Source of the DNA: Candidatus Krumholzibacteriia bacterium | Lineage (GTDB): Bacteria > Krumholzibacteriota > Krumholzibacteriia > Krumholzibacteriales > Krumholzibacteriaceae | Length of the DNA: 15,538 bases | Assembly (NCBI GenBank): GCA_026387805.1 | Contig: JAPLKY010000404.1 | Coordinates: 1-15,538 of the forward strand | Direction of reading: 5' to 3' | In this document: one piece after another, positions 6,592-13,122 of the stretch | How the letters are laid out: each line of letters begins with the position of its first letter | How positions within the stretch are numbered: the first letter of the stretch is position 1 | Program-made: the position numbers and the translations under genes | Notes under the pieces: model-generated | What the model saw: the letters and a program-made list of their open reading frames with translations, nothing else | Told to the model about the DNA's origin: nothing | Database searches by the model: none

Positions 6592-7755
6592 ATGGGAATG
6601 AGGAAAGTAGCAATTGTCGGAGCCGGCATCACGAAGTTCGTGCGCCGCGCGCAGGAGACGGGAAAGGAGCTTTCCTGGCAGGCATCGAAGATGGCGCTCG
6701 ACTCCTGCGGCATCACGCTCGACGACGTCGACATGGTGACGCTCGGCACCGCCCCCGACGCCTTCGACGGCGTCCACATGAAGGGGGAATACCTCGCCGA
6801 CGGCGCCGGCGCCCACCGGAAGCCGTACATGCGCCACTACGTCGGAGGAGGCACGGGCGTCTTCAGCCCGATCCACGGATGGATGCACGTGGCGAGCGGC
6901 ATGGCGGACATCTGCCTCGTCGTGGCCGAGGAGAAGATGTCGAGCTGCCATCCGCATCCGCAGGGCGCGTTTCTCACGATCTTCGACCATACGACCGAGC
7001 AGCCCCTGAAGCCCACGCTCATCTGGATCTTCGCCCTCGAGATGAACCGCTACATGCAGACCTACGGCATCTCGAAAGCGGACATCGCGCGCGTCTCGGT
7101 CAAGAACAAGCACAACGCCCTCGATCACCCCTCCGCGCAGGTCGCCGAGGAGATCACCGTCGAGGACGTGCTCGCGAGCGAGACCCTGTGCTGGCCCGTG
7201 AACAGGCTCGACATCAGTCCCGCCTCCGACGGCGCGGCCGCGGTGGTGCTCGCGAGCGAGCGCGTCGCGCGGCGCCTCACCGACAAGCCGATCTGGATCG
7301 ACGGCGTCGGCATGTCGATCGACTCGGCGTATTGGGCAACGCGCGATCTCTCCTACCCGCGCTACGTCGAGACGGCGGCGCGGATGGCGTACGACATGGC
7401 GGGGATCAAGGAGCCGGCGAAGGAGATTCATATCGCCGAGCCCTACGATCCGTTCGATTACAAGGAGCTCCACCATATGGAAGGGCTCATGCTCTGCCCG
7501 CGCGGCGAGGCGGCGCGCCTCACCGCGGAGGGCTACACCGCGCGCGACGGGAATCTCCCGATCTGCCCCTCGGGCGGCGCGCTCGGCGTCGGAAACCCGA
7601 TCGCGGCGACCGGGCTCATGAAGGTCATCGAGATCTTCCTGCAGCTCCGCGGCGAGGCGGGAAAACGCCAGGTGCCCGGCAAACCCACGTGCGGCCTCGC
7701 GCAGGCGTGGGGAGACCTCATGCAGATGGGAACGGTCATCGTACTGAGAAGCTAA
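6592..7755 (+). CDS. Thiolase-fold protein 2, catalytic Cys and His both replaced
   Basis: 387 residues, the same family as the gene 13 bases upstream but clearly diverged, so a heteromer is more likely than redundancy. Family landmarks: KVAIVGAG (5-12), VASGMADICLVVAEEKMS (100-117), LDISPASDGAAAVVL (206-220), CPSGGALGVGNP (325-336) and GLAQAWG (368-374). At the nucleophile position the sequence is GGGTG, with Gly86 where Cys is expected. The GHP histidine is Asn335. The EVHD-type motif reads EPYDPF, with Tyr285 in place of His. The Tyr in this loop recalls thiolase-fold retro-aldolases of steroid side-chain degradation; I cannot align it exactly by eye. The ATG at 6592 is chosen because AGGAGGT (6577-6583), overlapping the previous stop, is 8 bases away. 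Confidence 0.9.
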   Translation: MGMRKVAIVGAGITKFVRRAQETGKELSWQASKMALDSCGITLDDVDMVTLGTAPDAFDGVHMKGEYLADGAGAHRKPYMRHYVGGGTGVFSPIHGWMHVASGMADICLVVAEEKMSSCHPHPQGAFLTIFDHTTEQPLKPTLIWIFALEMNRYMQTYGISKADIARVSVKNKHNALDHPSAQVAEEITVEDVLASETLCWPVNRLDISPASDGAAAVVLASERVARRLTDKPIWIDGVGMSIDSAYWATRDLSYPRYVETAARMAYDMAGIKEPAKEIHIAEPYDPFDYKELHHMEGLMLCPRGEAARLTAEGYTARDGNLPICPSGGALGVGNPIAATGLMKVIEIFLQLRGEAGKRQVPGKPTCGLAQAWGDLMQMGTVIVLRS

Positions 7756-7774
7756 CAGACAAGGAGCGGGAACA

Positions 7775-8332
7775 ATGAAGCTGGAAGATTGCAAACTCGG
7801 GGGGACACACCTCAAATCTTCCGATTTCGAGAAGTGCAAGGTCCTCACGACCGAGTGGACGCCCAACCTCGGCTACGCGTGGGACAACGGCGTCGCGATC
7901 GGGCGCTACCTCGCCGAGCTCAAGGAAGGCAAGATCATCGCGCGCATCTGCCACGAGTGCCATCGCATCATGCTTCCGCCGCGGATGTTCTGCGAGCTGT
8001 GCTTCCGCCCGACGGATGAGTGGACCTACGTCGAGGACACGGGGGTCGTGAACACGTTCAGCATCGCCCGCGTCAACTGGGATGCCTCGCGCCGCGGACC
8101 CAAGGAGCCACCGCTCATCCCGGCGGTGATCGAAATCGACGGGGCGACCAAAGGCATGGGGATCCTTCACATGCTCGGAGAGATCGGCCCCGACGACGTC
8201 AAGATCGGAATGAAGGTTCGCGCCGTGTGGAAGAAACCGGAAGACCGCACGGGAGCGATCACGGATATTCTCTACTTCAAGCCTGTCCGCGCCGCGGCCT
8301 CGAAGAAGGCGGCCGCGGGAAGAAAACGCTGA
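7775..8332 (+). CDS. DUF35 zinc-ribbon/OB-fold acyl-CoA-associated protein 1
   Basis: 185 residues. A rubredoxin-like zinc ribbon is formed by CHEC (59-62) and CELC (73-76) with LPPR between. An OB-fold follows (about 84-170), containing DTGVVNTFSIARV and ending in ITDILYFKPV. An N-terminal extension of about 50 residues and an Ala/Lys/Arg-rich tail (172-185) are extra to the core. Proteins of this family pair with thiolase-fold enzymes: the archaeal acetoacetyl-CoA thiolase/HMG-CoA synthase complex, BbsA with BbsB in anaerobic toluene degradation, and ChsH2 with Ltp2. There they help bind the CoA thioester or bridge active sites. The gene is 19 bases after thiolase-fold gene 2, with AAGGAG at 7761-7766, so it is part of the same operon. 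The specific partner is not determinable here. Confidence 0.9.
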   Translation: MKLEDCKLGGTHLKSSDFEKCKVLTTEWTPNLGYAWDNGVAIGRYLAELKEGKIIARICHECHRIMLPPRMFCELCFRPTDEWTYVEDTGVVNTFSIARVNWDASRRGPKEPPLIPAVIEIDGATKGMGILHMLGEIGPDDVKIGMKVRAVWKKPEDRTGAITDILYFKPVRAAASKKAAAGRKR

Positions 8333-8345
8333 GGGGGTACAGGAA

Positions 8346-8822
8346 ATGGCGATCACGGAAAAGATGACGAAGACGACGACTCCGACCCACTGGGAAGGGG
8401 ACATCCCGGTGAGATTCGTGTACACGTACGGCCTCGCCGGGGAAACGTTCTTCAGGGCCATCAAGGACAAAGGGACGTTCCTCGCGACGCGCTGCGACGC
8501 CTGCGACGTGACGTTCCTCCCGCCGAAGATCTACTGCGACCGCTGCTTCGAGGAGCTCGACAAGTTCGTCGACGTCGGCACGATCGGACACGTCGATACC
8601 TTCACCGTCACGTTCAAGAACATGGACGGCTCCGACAAGGCGAAGCCGCGCATCCTCGCGATGATCAGGATCGACGGGACGGACGGCGGCATCATCCATT
8701 ACCTCGAGGGGATAAGCATCGAGGAAGTGGCGCTCGGCCTCCCCGTGAAGGCGATCTTCAAGCCGAAGGGACAGAGGAAGGGCGGGATCGAGGACATCAT
8801 CGGGTTCGGCCCGGTGGAGTAG
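8346..8822 (+). CDS. DUF35 zinc-ribbon/OB-fold acyl-CoA-associated protein 2
   Basis: 158 residues. The zinc ribbon is made by CDAC (50-53) and CDRC (64-67) around TFLPPKIY. The OB-fold follows (about 72-156), with VGTIGHVDTFTVTF, AMIRIDGTDGG and a final EDIIGFGPVE. It is shorter than, and clearly different from, the first DUF35 protein, lacking the basic tail. It starts 13 bases after the previous stop; a G-rich GAGGGGG (8331-8337) overlapping that stop probably serves as ribosome site. It is the last gene of the four-gene operon, which a strong intrinsic terminator closes 24 bases later. Two thiolase-fold subunits with two DUF35 subunits suggest an alpha-alpha'-beta-beta' complex (inference). 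Confidence 0.9.
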   Translation: MAITEKMTKTTTPTHWEGDIPVRFVYTYGLAGETFFRAIKDKGTFLATRCDACDVTFLPPKIYCDRCFEELDKFVDVGTIGHVDTFTVTFKNMDGSDKAKPRILAMIRIDGTDGGIIHYLEGISIEEVALGLPVKAIFKPKGQRKGGIEDIIGFGPVE

Positions 8823-8845
8823 CTCCACTTTCGGCCGCATCGCTG

Positions 8846-8883
8846 AAAACGCCGGAGCGGAATCTTCCCCTCCGGCGTTTTTT
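8846..8883 (+). terminator. Intrinsic terminator of the thiolase/DUF35 operon
   Basis: A 12-base-pair stem (8846-8857 with 8870-8881), core CGCCGGAG/CTCCGGCG, has a 12-base loop and six Ts from 8878. The left arm begins with four As, so it could also work on the minus strand. Confidence 0.85.
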
Positions 8884-8904
8884 CTTTGCTCCTTCTTCGG
8901 GGCA

Positions 8905-8946
8905 TTAAGAAAGGATGGACCGATCAACCCCTTGACCAGTCCATCC
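8905..8946 (-). terminator. Possible intrinsic terminator of minus-strand transcription
   Basis: Inverted repeat GGATGGAC (8913-8920) and GTCCATCC (8939-8946), with inner TCAA/TTGA arms and a 4-base loop: up to 13 pairs with two mismatches. On the minus strand it is followed by TTTCTTAATG, a modest T-run. It would end pyk read-through or the candidate RNA. Confidence 0.5.
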
Positions 8947-9100
8947 CTTTGAGTCCCGAAGGGGTAACAGGGTGCGATCTTGCTGCCTATTCTCCTTCGG
9001 CCTTACGACGCCACGTTAAGCCTCTTTCCTGACGATGGGGGTCCCCGAACCCTTGCTATCTCACTCACTCAACCGCGGGCTCTAACCAGGCCTCCGTGTC
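8905..9100 (-). ncRNA. Candidate structured RNA, identity unknown
   Basis: Read on the minus strand, a 6-base-pair helix (9067-9072 with 8949-8954, UUGAGU/ACUCAA) encloses at least two hairpins. One is GGCUUAACG/CGUAAGGCC (9022-9014 with 9007-8999; 8 of 9 pairs, loop UGGCGU). The other is a 7-pair stem CCGAAGG/CCUUCGG (9000-8994 with 8962-8956). A terminator-like hairpin follows (8946-8913). The total is about 170-200 bases, a length seen for 6S RNA, but I recognise none of the signature motifs of 6S RNA, RNase P RNA, tmRNA, SRP RNA or common riboswitches. It may instead be the structured 3' end of the pyruvate kinase transcript. Boundaries are approximate. Confidence 0.3.
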
Positions 9101-9125
9101 GCGTATTGACATGCTATATATCAAT

Positions 9126-9174
9126 AACCGTGCCATTACGGGGATCCGGGGGCTCAGGCACTAACGGCACGGTT
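9126..9174. repeat. Inverted repeat able to form a 9-base-pair hairpin
   Basis: AACCGTGCC (9126-9134) and GGCACGGTT (9166-9174) are perfect complements separated by 31 bases. A second GGCAC at 9157-9161 could compete for the same GTGCC arm. On the plus strand the hairpin is followed by TTTTCATC; on the minus strand by ATTGATATATAG. Confidence 0.5.
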
Positions 9175-9237
9175 TTCATCATGCCCGGCTCCATGGCACA
9201 CCGCATAAAACGATCTGAATTCAAACAAGTTATGCGC

Positions 9238-9269
9238 AGGCGCAAAACCGAGGCGCGGAACAAAGGCGC
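9238..9269. repeat. Three AGGCGC hexamers at exact 13-base spacing
   Basis: AGGCGC begins at 9238, 9251 and 9264. The 7 bases between copies differ. An inverted pair CCGCATAA (9201-9208) and TTATGCGG (9276-9283) brackets the array. Could be a protein-binding array or chance in GC-rich DNA. Confidence 0.35.
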
Positions 9270-9285
9270 CAATTGTTATGCGGAA

Positions 9286-9314
9286 ATTCCATGGCCTCGC
9301 TCTTTAGCTGTCAA
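9286..9314 (-). promoter_or_regulatory. Possible minus-strand promoter downstream of pyk
   Basis: A consensus TTGACA (9309-9314), 17-base spacer and TGGAAT (9286-9291, 4 of 6) point away from the pyk stop into the gene-free gap. It would give an independent transcript towards the hairpin at 8946-8913, about 370 bases. Weak -10; no other support. Confidence 0.3.
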
Positions 9315-9358
9315 TAAGAATTTTTTACCAGGAAGGGTTTTGCGTAAAGAATATTGCC

Positions 9359-10759
9359 TCAGCAGTTGACGAGGTACACGGCGTTTGTCGAACCCTTCTC
9401 ACGGACCGGGATTCCGGCTGCGAGGACGACGAGCCCTCTTACTCCGGCGGCCCTCAGTCTCTCTTTCACGAGCGGGAATATCGCGTCGGTCCGATCGATG
9501 CGCCCGATATGAATCGCCTCCGTGCCCCAGACGAGATTCATCTGGCGCATGACTCCCCGATCGTCCGTGAGCGCGAAAATACGCGTCGCCGCGGGTCGAT
9601 AGCGTGCAATCAGTCTCGCCGTCCGTCCGGTACGGGTCAGACATGCGATGGCGCGCGCACCCGAGCTCGCGGCAGTCCGCGCGGCTGCCTCGCAGGCGGT
9701 CTCGGCCAGATCCCTCGGCGGCCAGGGAGCTCCGGCGCCGCATTCGTTCCGCGCCGGGCGTCGCCCGTAGCGCTCCGCTTCCCGCACGATGCGGTCCATC
9801 ACGCCGACGCTCTCGACGGAGAAAGCGCCCGTCGCCGTTTCCGCGGAGAGCATCAGGGCGTCCGCGCCGTCGAAGGCCGCATTCGCCACGTCGCTCGCCT
9901 CGGCGCGCGTCGGGCGCTCGGAGCCCACCATCGACTCGAGCATCTGCGTGGCCACGATCACCGGCTTCCCCATCTCGCGGCACCGCGCGATAATTTCCTT
10001 CTGGACGACGGGTACGCGCTCGAGCGGAATCTCGACGCCGAGATCCCCCCGCGCGATCATGATTGCGTCGGCGGCCTCGACGATCCCGTCGAGCCGCGCG
10101 AGCGCTCTTTCCTTCTCTATTTTCGCGACGACGAGCGCCGGCGATTTCCGCTCCCTGATGATGCGCTTCACGCGCCTCACGTCGGCGGCGCACGTCACGA
10201 ACGATACGGCGACGTAATCGACCCCCATCGCGAGGCCGAACTCGAGGTCACGCTCGTCCTTTGCGCTCAGCGATTGCCTGATCCGCAGACGCGGGACATT
10301 GAGCCCCTTGCGGGAAGTGACGACGCCTCCATGCACGATCCGGCAGCGGATCTCCCGCCCGCCGACCCTCTCGACCTTCAGGTGAATGCTCCCGTCGGCG
10401 AGGTAGAGATCGTCGCCGGTCTTCACGTCCCCGGGCCGAAACCGGTAATCGACGTGCGCGCCCTCCTCGTCCCCCGCCACGTTCTTCGTCGTGAGAACGA
10501 AGGCGCCGCCCTCGCGCAGGCGCGCCTGGCCTCCTTCGATCTCTCCGATGCGGATCTTGGGCCCTGCGAGATCCTGCATGATCGCAACCCCGCCGTCGAG
10601 CTTCTTCAACCTGTCGAATACCGCCTTGTGCTCCGCCGGGAAACCGTGCGAGAAGTTGAGCCGCGCGACGTTCATCCCGGCATCGAGGAGCTGCCGGAGC
10701 TTCATCGCGCCGCCGCAGGCCGGTCCGATCGTGCAGATGATTTTCGCCCTTCGCTCCAC
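9359..10759 (-). CDS. pyk: Pyruvate kinase
   Basis: 466 residues, full length. It makes pyruvate and ATP from phosphoenolpyruvate and ADP in the last step of glycolysis. Visible motifs: AKIICTIGPAC (5-15), NVARLNFSHG (30-39), VAKIEK with the catalytic Lys at 213, IARGDLGVE (235-243), ATQMLESM then RPTRAEASDVANA (270-294), and the C-terminal domain ending AAGIPVREKGSTNAVYLV. The DLAGPK motif (63-68) has Leu and Lys where K+-dependent enzymes have Thr and Glu, which is the signature of K+-independent pyruvate kinases. A much longer frame exists upstream, but I start at the GTG at 10759: GGAGGT (10765-10770) lies 5 bases before it and a good promoter ends just upstream. The extension would run antisense through the glycosyltransferase gene. 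Confidence 0.95.
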   Translation of the reverse strand: MERRAKIICTIGPACGGAMKLRQLLDAGMNVARLNFSHGFPAEHKAVFDRLKKLDGGVAIMQDLAGPKIRIGEIEGGQARLREGGAFVLTTKNVAGDEEGAHVDYRFRPGDVKTGDDLYLADGSIHLKVERVGGREIRCRIVHGGVVTSRKGLNVPRLRIRQSLSAKDERDLEFGLAMGVDYVAVSFVTCAADVRRVKRIIRERKSPALVVAKIEKERALARLDGIVEAADAIMIARGDLGVEIPLERVPVVQKEIIARCREMGKPVIVATQMLESMVGSERPTRAEASDVANAAFDGADALMLSAETATGAFSVESVGVMDRIVREAERYGRRPARNECGAGAPWPPRDLAETACEAAARTAASSGARAIACLTRTGRTARLIARYRPAATRIFALTDDRGVMRQMNLVWGTEAIHIGRIDRTDAIFPLVKERLRAAGVRGLVVLAAGIPVREKGSTNAVYLVNC

Positions 10760-10779
10760 AAAGTACCTCCGATTGCGGG

Positions 10780-10807
10780 ATTGTAGCTCCGCGGCCCGGC
10801 GAATCAA
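10780..10807 (-). promoter_or_regulatory. Promoter for pyk
   Basis: On the minus strand: TTGATT (10802-10807), 16-base spacer, TACAAT (10780-10785). Start near 10773, giving a leader of about 14 bases that still contains the GGAGGT ribosome site. It supports the GTG start of pyk. Confidence 0.6.
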
Positions 10808-10828
10808 AAGGCAAATCGAGGGATTTGA

Positions 10829-10857
10829 TTGAATTTGCCCCCGCCCGCATGTTATCT
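10829..10857 (+). promoter_or_regulatory. Candidate promoter for the glycosyltransferase gene
   Basis: TTGAAT (10829-10834), 17-base spacer, TTATCT (10852-10857). It is back-to-back with the pyk promoter, with about 20 bases between the two -35 boxes, so a shared regulator is possible. Confidence 0.4.
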
Positions 10858-10894
10858 TCCTCCAATCTTTCGAGCAACGGGGATGGAGATCGCC

Positions 10895-12028
10895 ATGAGA
10901 CACCGGGTCCTGCACGTTATCTACTCGCTCTACCGCGGCGGCGCGGAGCGCATCATCGAGGCGCAGCTCCTCGGAGGGGACCGGCGGCGCTTCGAATACC
11001 TCGTCTGCTCGCTCACGGGGGGCGGCGACCTGATTGACCGGATGTCGAACGCGGGGGCGCGCGTGTTTCTCCTCGGGAAGCGGCGGCGCGGCGACGTGAC
11101 CGTCGTGACGAAGCTCGCGAACCTCATCCGCCGCGAGCATATCGATCTCCTCCACGTCCACAATTCGGCGGGCATGTTCTGGGGAACGCTCGCCCGGATC
11201 GCGAGCGGCACCGGCGTGCCGATCGTGCGTACCGAGCATCTCCCGTACTTCCCCGAGGAGCTGCCCTCGCTCTACCGGTGGCTCTACCCGAGATTCACGA
11301 AACGCACGAGCAAGGTCATCTGTGTCTCCGAGCACGTGCGGCAATCGTTCACGAAGCAATTTCCCGCGCTCGCCGGCACGTTCGTGGAGATTCCGAACGG
11401 CATCCGCCTGCAGGATTACGAAGAGCTCCCGCCGCGCGCCGAGTGCCGCGCGCAGTTCAAGCTGCTCGCCGGCGCAAAGCTCATCGGCACGGTCGGCCGC
11501 ATGGTGCCCCAGAAGAACCACAAGCTCCTCATCGAGGCGTTGTTTCGGGTGCGGCAGACGGTGCCGGAGGTTCACCTCGCGATCATCGGTGAGGGAGAGA
11601 TGCGCGACAACCTCGCCGCCTACGCGGCGGATCTCGGCGTGAGCGAGTATGTGTCGCTCGTCAAGGAAACGCAGAAGATGGCCTACTTCTACGGCGCGAT
11701 CGACATCTTTTGTCTGTCGTCGGATTTCGAGGGCATGCCGCTCACGCTCCTCGAGGCGCTCGCCTCGGGCGTGCCCGTCGTGTCGACCGAGGTCGGCGGG
11801 ATTCCCGAGGTGATCGAGAGCGGAAAGACGGGCTATCTCGTGCCGAAGGGCTCGGCGGAGTTTCTTGCCAAGCGCATCGTCGAGCTCCTGCAGGATCCAT
11901 CGAAAGCGGCCGAGCTCGCGCTCAACGGCCGCGCCATGGTGCACGAACGGTTTTCCGCGGAGAAGATGATCAAGGCCACCGAGGCCGTCTACGATGAGGC
12001 GCTGGCGAAAACCAACTCCAAGCGTTAG
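10895..12028 (+). CDS. Family 4 glycosyltransferase (GT-B fold)
   Basis: 377 residues, typical for GT4. N-terminal acceptor domain: VLHVIYSLYRGGAER (5-19) and the DLLHVHNSAG segment (84-93). The C-terminal donor domain has GTVGRMVPQKNHKLLIEAL (198-216), LAIIGEGEMRD (228-238) and the retaining E-x7-E signature in EGMPLTLLE (Glu279 and Glu287), followed by ASGVPVVSTEVGGIPEVI. It transfers a sugar from a nucleotide-sugar donor, most often onto a lipid, polysaccharide or protein glycan at the inner face of the membrane; donor and acceptor cannot be read from sequence. The ATG at 10895 is preferred to 10829 and 10883 because GGAG (10884-10888 region) precedes it and the Rossmann strand begins right after. 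It is followed after only 10 bases by the aldo/keto reductase gene. Confidence 0.9.
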   Translation: MRHRVLHVIYSLYRGGAERIIEAQLLGGDRRRFEYLVCSLTGGGDLIDRMSNAGARVFLLGKRRRGDVTVVTKLANLIRREHIDLLHVHNSAGMFWGTLARIASGTGVPIVRTEHLPYFPEELPSLYRWLYPRFTKRTSKVICVSEHVRQSFTKQFPALAGTFVEIPNGIRLQDYEELPPRAECRAQFKLLAGAKLIGTVGRMVPQKNHKLLIEALFRVRQTVPEVHLAIIGEGEMRDNLAAYAADLGVSEYVSLVKETQKMAYFYGAIDIFCLSSDFEGMPLTLLEALASGVPVVSTEVGGIPEVIESGKTGYLVPKGSAEFLAKRIVELLQDPSKAAELALNGRAMVHERFSAEKMIKATEAVYDEALAKTNSKR

Positions 12029-12038
12029 ATTCCATGAC

Positions 12039-13046
12039 ATGCAGAAGAGGAAGCTCGGCAAAACGGATATGAGCGTTTCGGCGATCGGGTTCGGAGGAAT
12101 CCCGATTCAGGGGGTTTCATTCGAAGAGGCCGATCGCGTTTTCAAGATCGCGATCGAGAAGGGCATCAACTTCTTCGACAGCGCCCGCGCCTATACGGAC
12201 AGCGAGGAGAAGATGGGCCGCTCGCTCGCCGATGCGCGCGGCGGAATCTACCTTTCGACCAAGGCGCTTTCCCGCTCCGCGCCCGCGTTCGCCGAAGAGA
12301 TTGAGACGAGCCTCCGCAACCTCCGCACGGACATGATCGATCTCTACCAGCTCCATTCGGTCGGCACGAGCGCGGATCTCGACCGCGTGCTCGCGCCGGG
12401 CGGGGCCTACGAAGCCCTCGTCGAGGCGCGCGAGGCAGGGAAGATCCGCTGGATCGGCATCACCGGCCATTCGCGCGAGATCATGCTCAAGGCGATCCGC
12501 ACGGGATTATTCGACACGGCGCAGTTCCCCTTCAATCCGATCGAGACGGAGTGGGAAGAGGAGATCATCCCCGCGGCGAAAGCGGCCCGCGTCGGCACGA
12601 TCTGCATGAAGCCTCTCGCGGGCGGAGCGATCAGAAACCGCGCGCTCGCGCTCCGCTTCGAGCTTTCCCGCGGCATGGACGTCGTCATCCCGGGAATGGA
12701 CGCGGTGGAGCAGGTCGAGGAGAACGCCTCGGCCGGAGCGAAGATCGTCGCGCCGGATGCCGGGGAGCTCGCCGGGCTCGATGCCGAGAAGAAGCTCTGG
12801 GGAGAGAAGTTCTGCCGGCGATGCGGCTACTGTCTGCCCTGCCCGAACGGTCTCAACATCCCGTTTCTCTTCCTCATCGACGGCTATTACACCCGCTATG
12901 AGCTCAAGGATTGGGCGCTTGCGCGGCTCTCGGCGCTTCCGAAAAAGTTCGGCGATTGCGCGGAATGCGGAGAATGTCTCGAGAAATGCCCGTACGGGCT
13001 CGCGATCCCCGACATGATGAAGGACGCGGCGAAGCGCGTCACCTGA
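12039..13046 (+). CDS. Aldo/keto reductase with C-terminal two-cluster ferredoxin domain
   Basis: 335 residues. The (beta/alpha)8 AKR part covers about 1-250, with the tetrad Asp47 (FFDSARAY), Tyr52, Lys75 (YLSTKA) and His106 (YQLHS). A Cys-rich tail follows: Cys259, 262, 265 and 268 (CRRCGYCLPCP), and Cys307, 310, 313 and 317 (CAECGECLEKCP), each cysteine set ending in Pro as in 4Fe-4S ferredoxins. Members of this subfamily probably couple NAD(P)H-dependent carbonyl chemistry to electron transfer through iron-sulfur clusters; substrates are mostly unknown. The ATG at 12039 starts the family's usual MxxRxLGKT strand; no strong ribosome site is visible, so translation may be coupled to the glycosyltransferase gene that stops at 12028. 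A clear terminator follows. Confidence 0.92.
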   Translation: MQKRKLGKTDMSVSAIGFGGIPIQGVSFEEADRVFKIAIEKGINFFDSARAYTDSEEKMGRSLADARGGIYLSTKALSRSAPAFAEEIETSLRNLRTDMIDLYQLHSVGTSADLDRVLAPGGAYEALVEAREAGKIRWIGITGHSREIMLKAIRTGLFDTAQFPFNPIETEWEEEIIPAAKAARVGTICMKPLAGGAIRNRALALRFELSRGMDVVIPGMDAVEQVEENASAGAKIVAPDAGELAGLDAEKKLWGEKFCRRCGYCLPCPNGLNIPFLFLIDGYYTRYELKDWALARLSALPKKFGDCAECGECLEKCPYGLAIPDMMKDAAKRVT

Positions 13047-13078
13047 TGCAAGACCGTCCTGGTCGCCGCGGATAATAA

Positions 13079-13102
13079 AAAGGCGGGACAGTGCCCGCCT
13101 TT
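13079..13102. terminator. Bidirectional intrinsic terminator between convergent genes
   Basis: AAAGGCGGG (13079-13087) and CCCGCCTTT (13094-13102) pair over 9 bases with a 6-base loop. TTTATT follows on the plus strand and a longer TTTTTATTATC on the minus strand. It ends both the GT/AKR operon and the barrel gene. Confidence 0.85.
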
Positions 13103-13122
13103 ATTCGGATACTCGCGTACTC

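Larger units (their letters stand above)
8823..9358. other. 536-base intergenic gap with no convincing gene
   Basis: No frame here looks like a gene: the one plus-strand frame of 129 codons (8980-9369) has no ribosome site and no recognisable product, and it overlaps the end of pyk. The gap holds the operon terminator, a set of nested inverted repeats from 8913 to 9072, a hairpin at 9126-9174 and a short spaced repeat at 9238-9269. These are listed separately. Confidence 0.6.

Noticed and set aside
5382..7866. Long minus-strand frames opposite the two thiolase-fold genes
   Set aside because: Their products are Arg/His/Asp-rich shadows of G/C-ended codons, with no recognisable domain, and the plus-strand genes are clear family members.
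8905..9100. Identification of the structured region as RNase P RNA, tmRNA, SRP RNA or a known riboswitch
   Set aside because: None of the signature sequences is present: no GAGGAAAGUCCG, no tag reading frame, no SRP apical loop, no recognisable ligand core.
8980..9369. A 129-codon plus-strand frame in the gene-free gap
   Set aside because: No ribosome site, no family resemblance, low-complexity codon use, and it overlaps the inverted repeats and the end of pyk.
9359..12061. A 900-codon minus-strand frame that would fuse an N-terminal extension to pyruvate kinase
   Set aside because: The extension is antisense to the glycosyltransferase gene. A promoter, GGAGGT site and GTG start mark the true pyk start at 10759.
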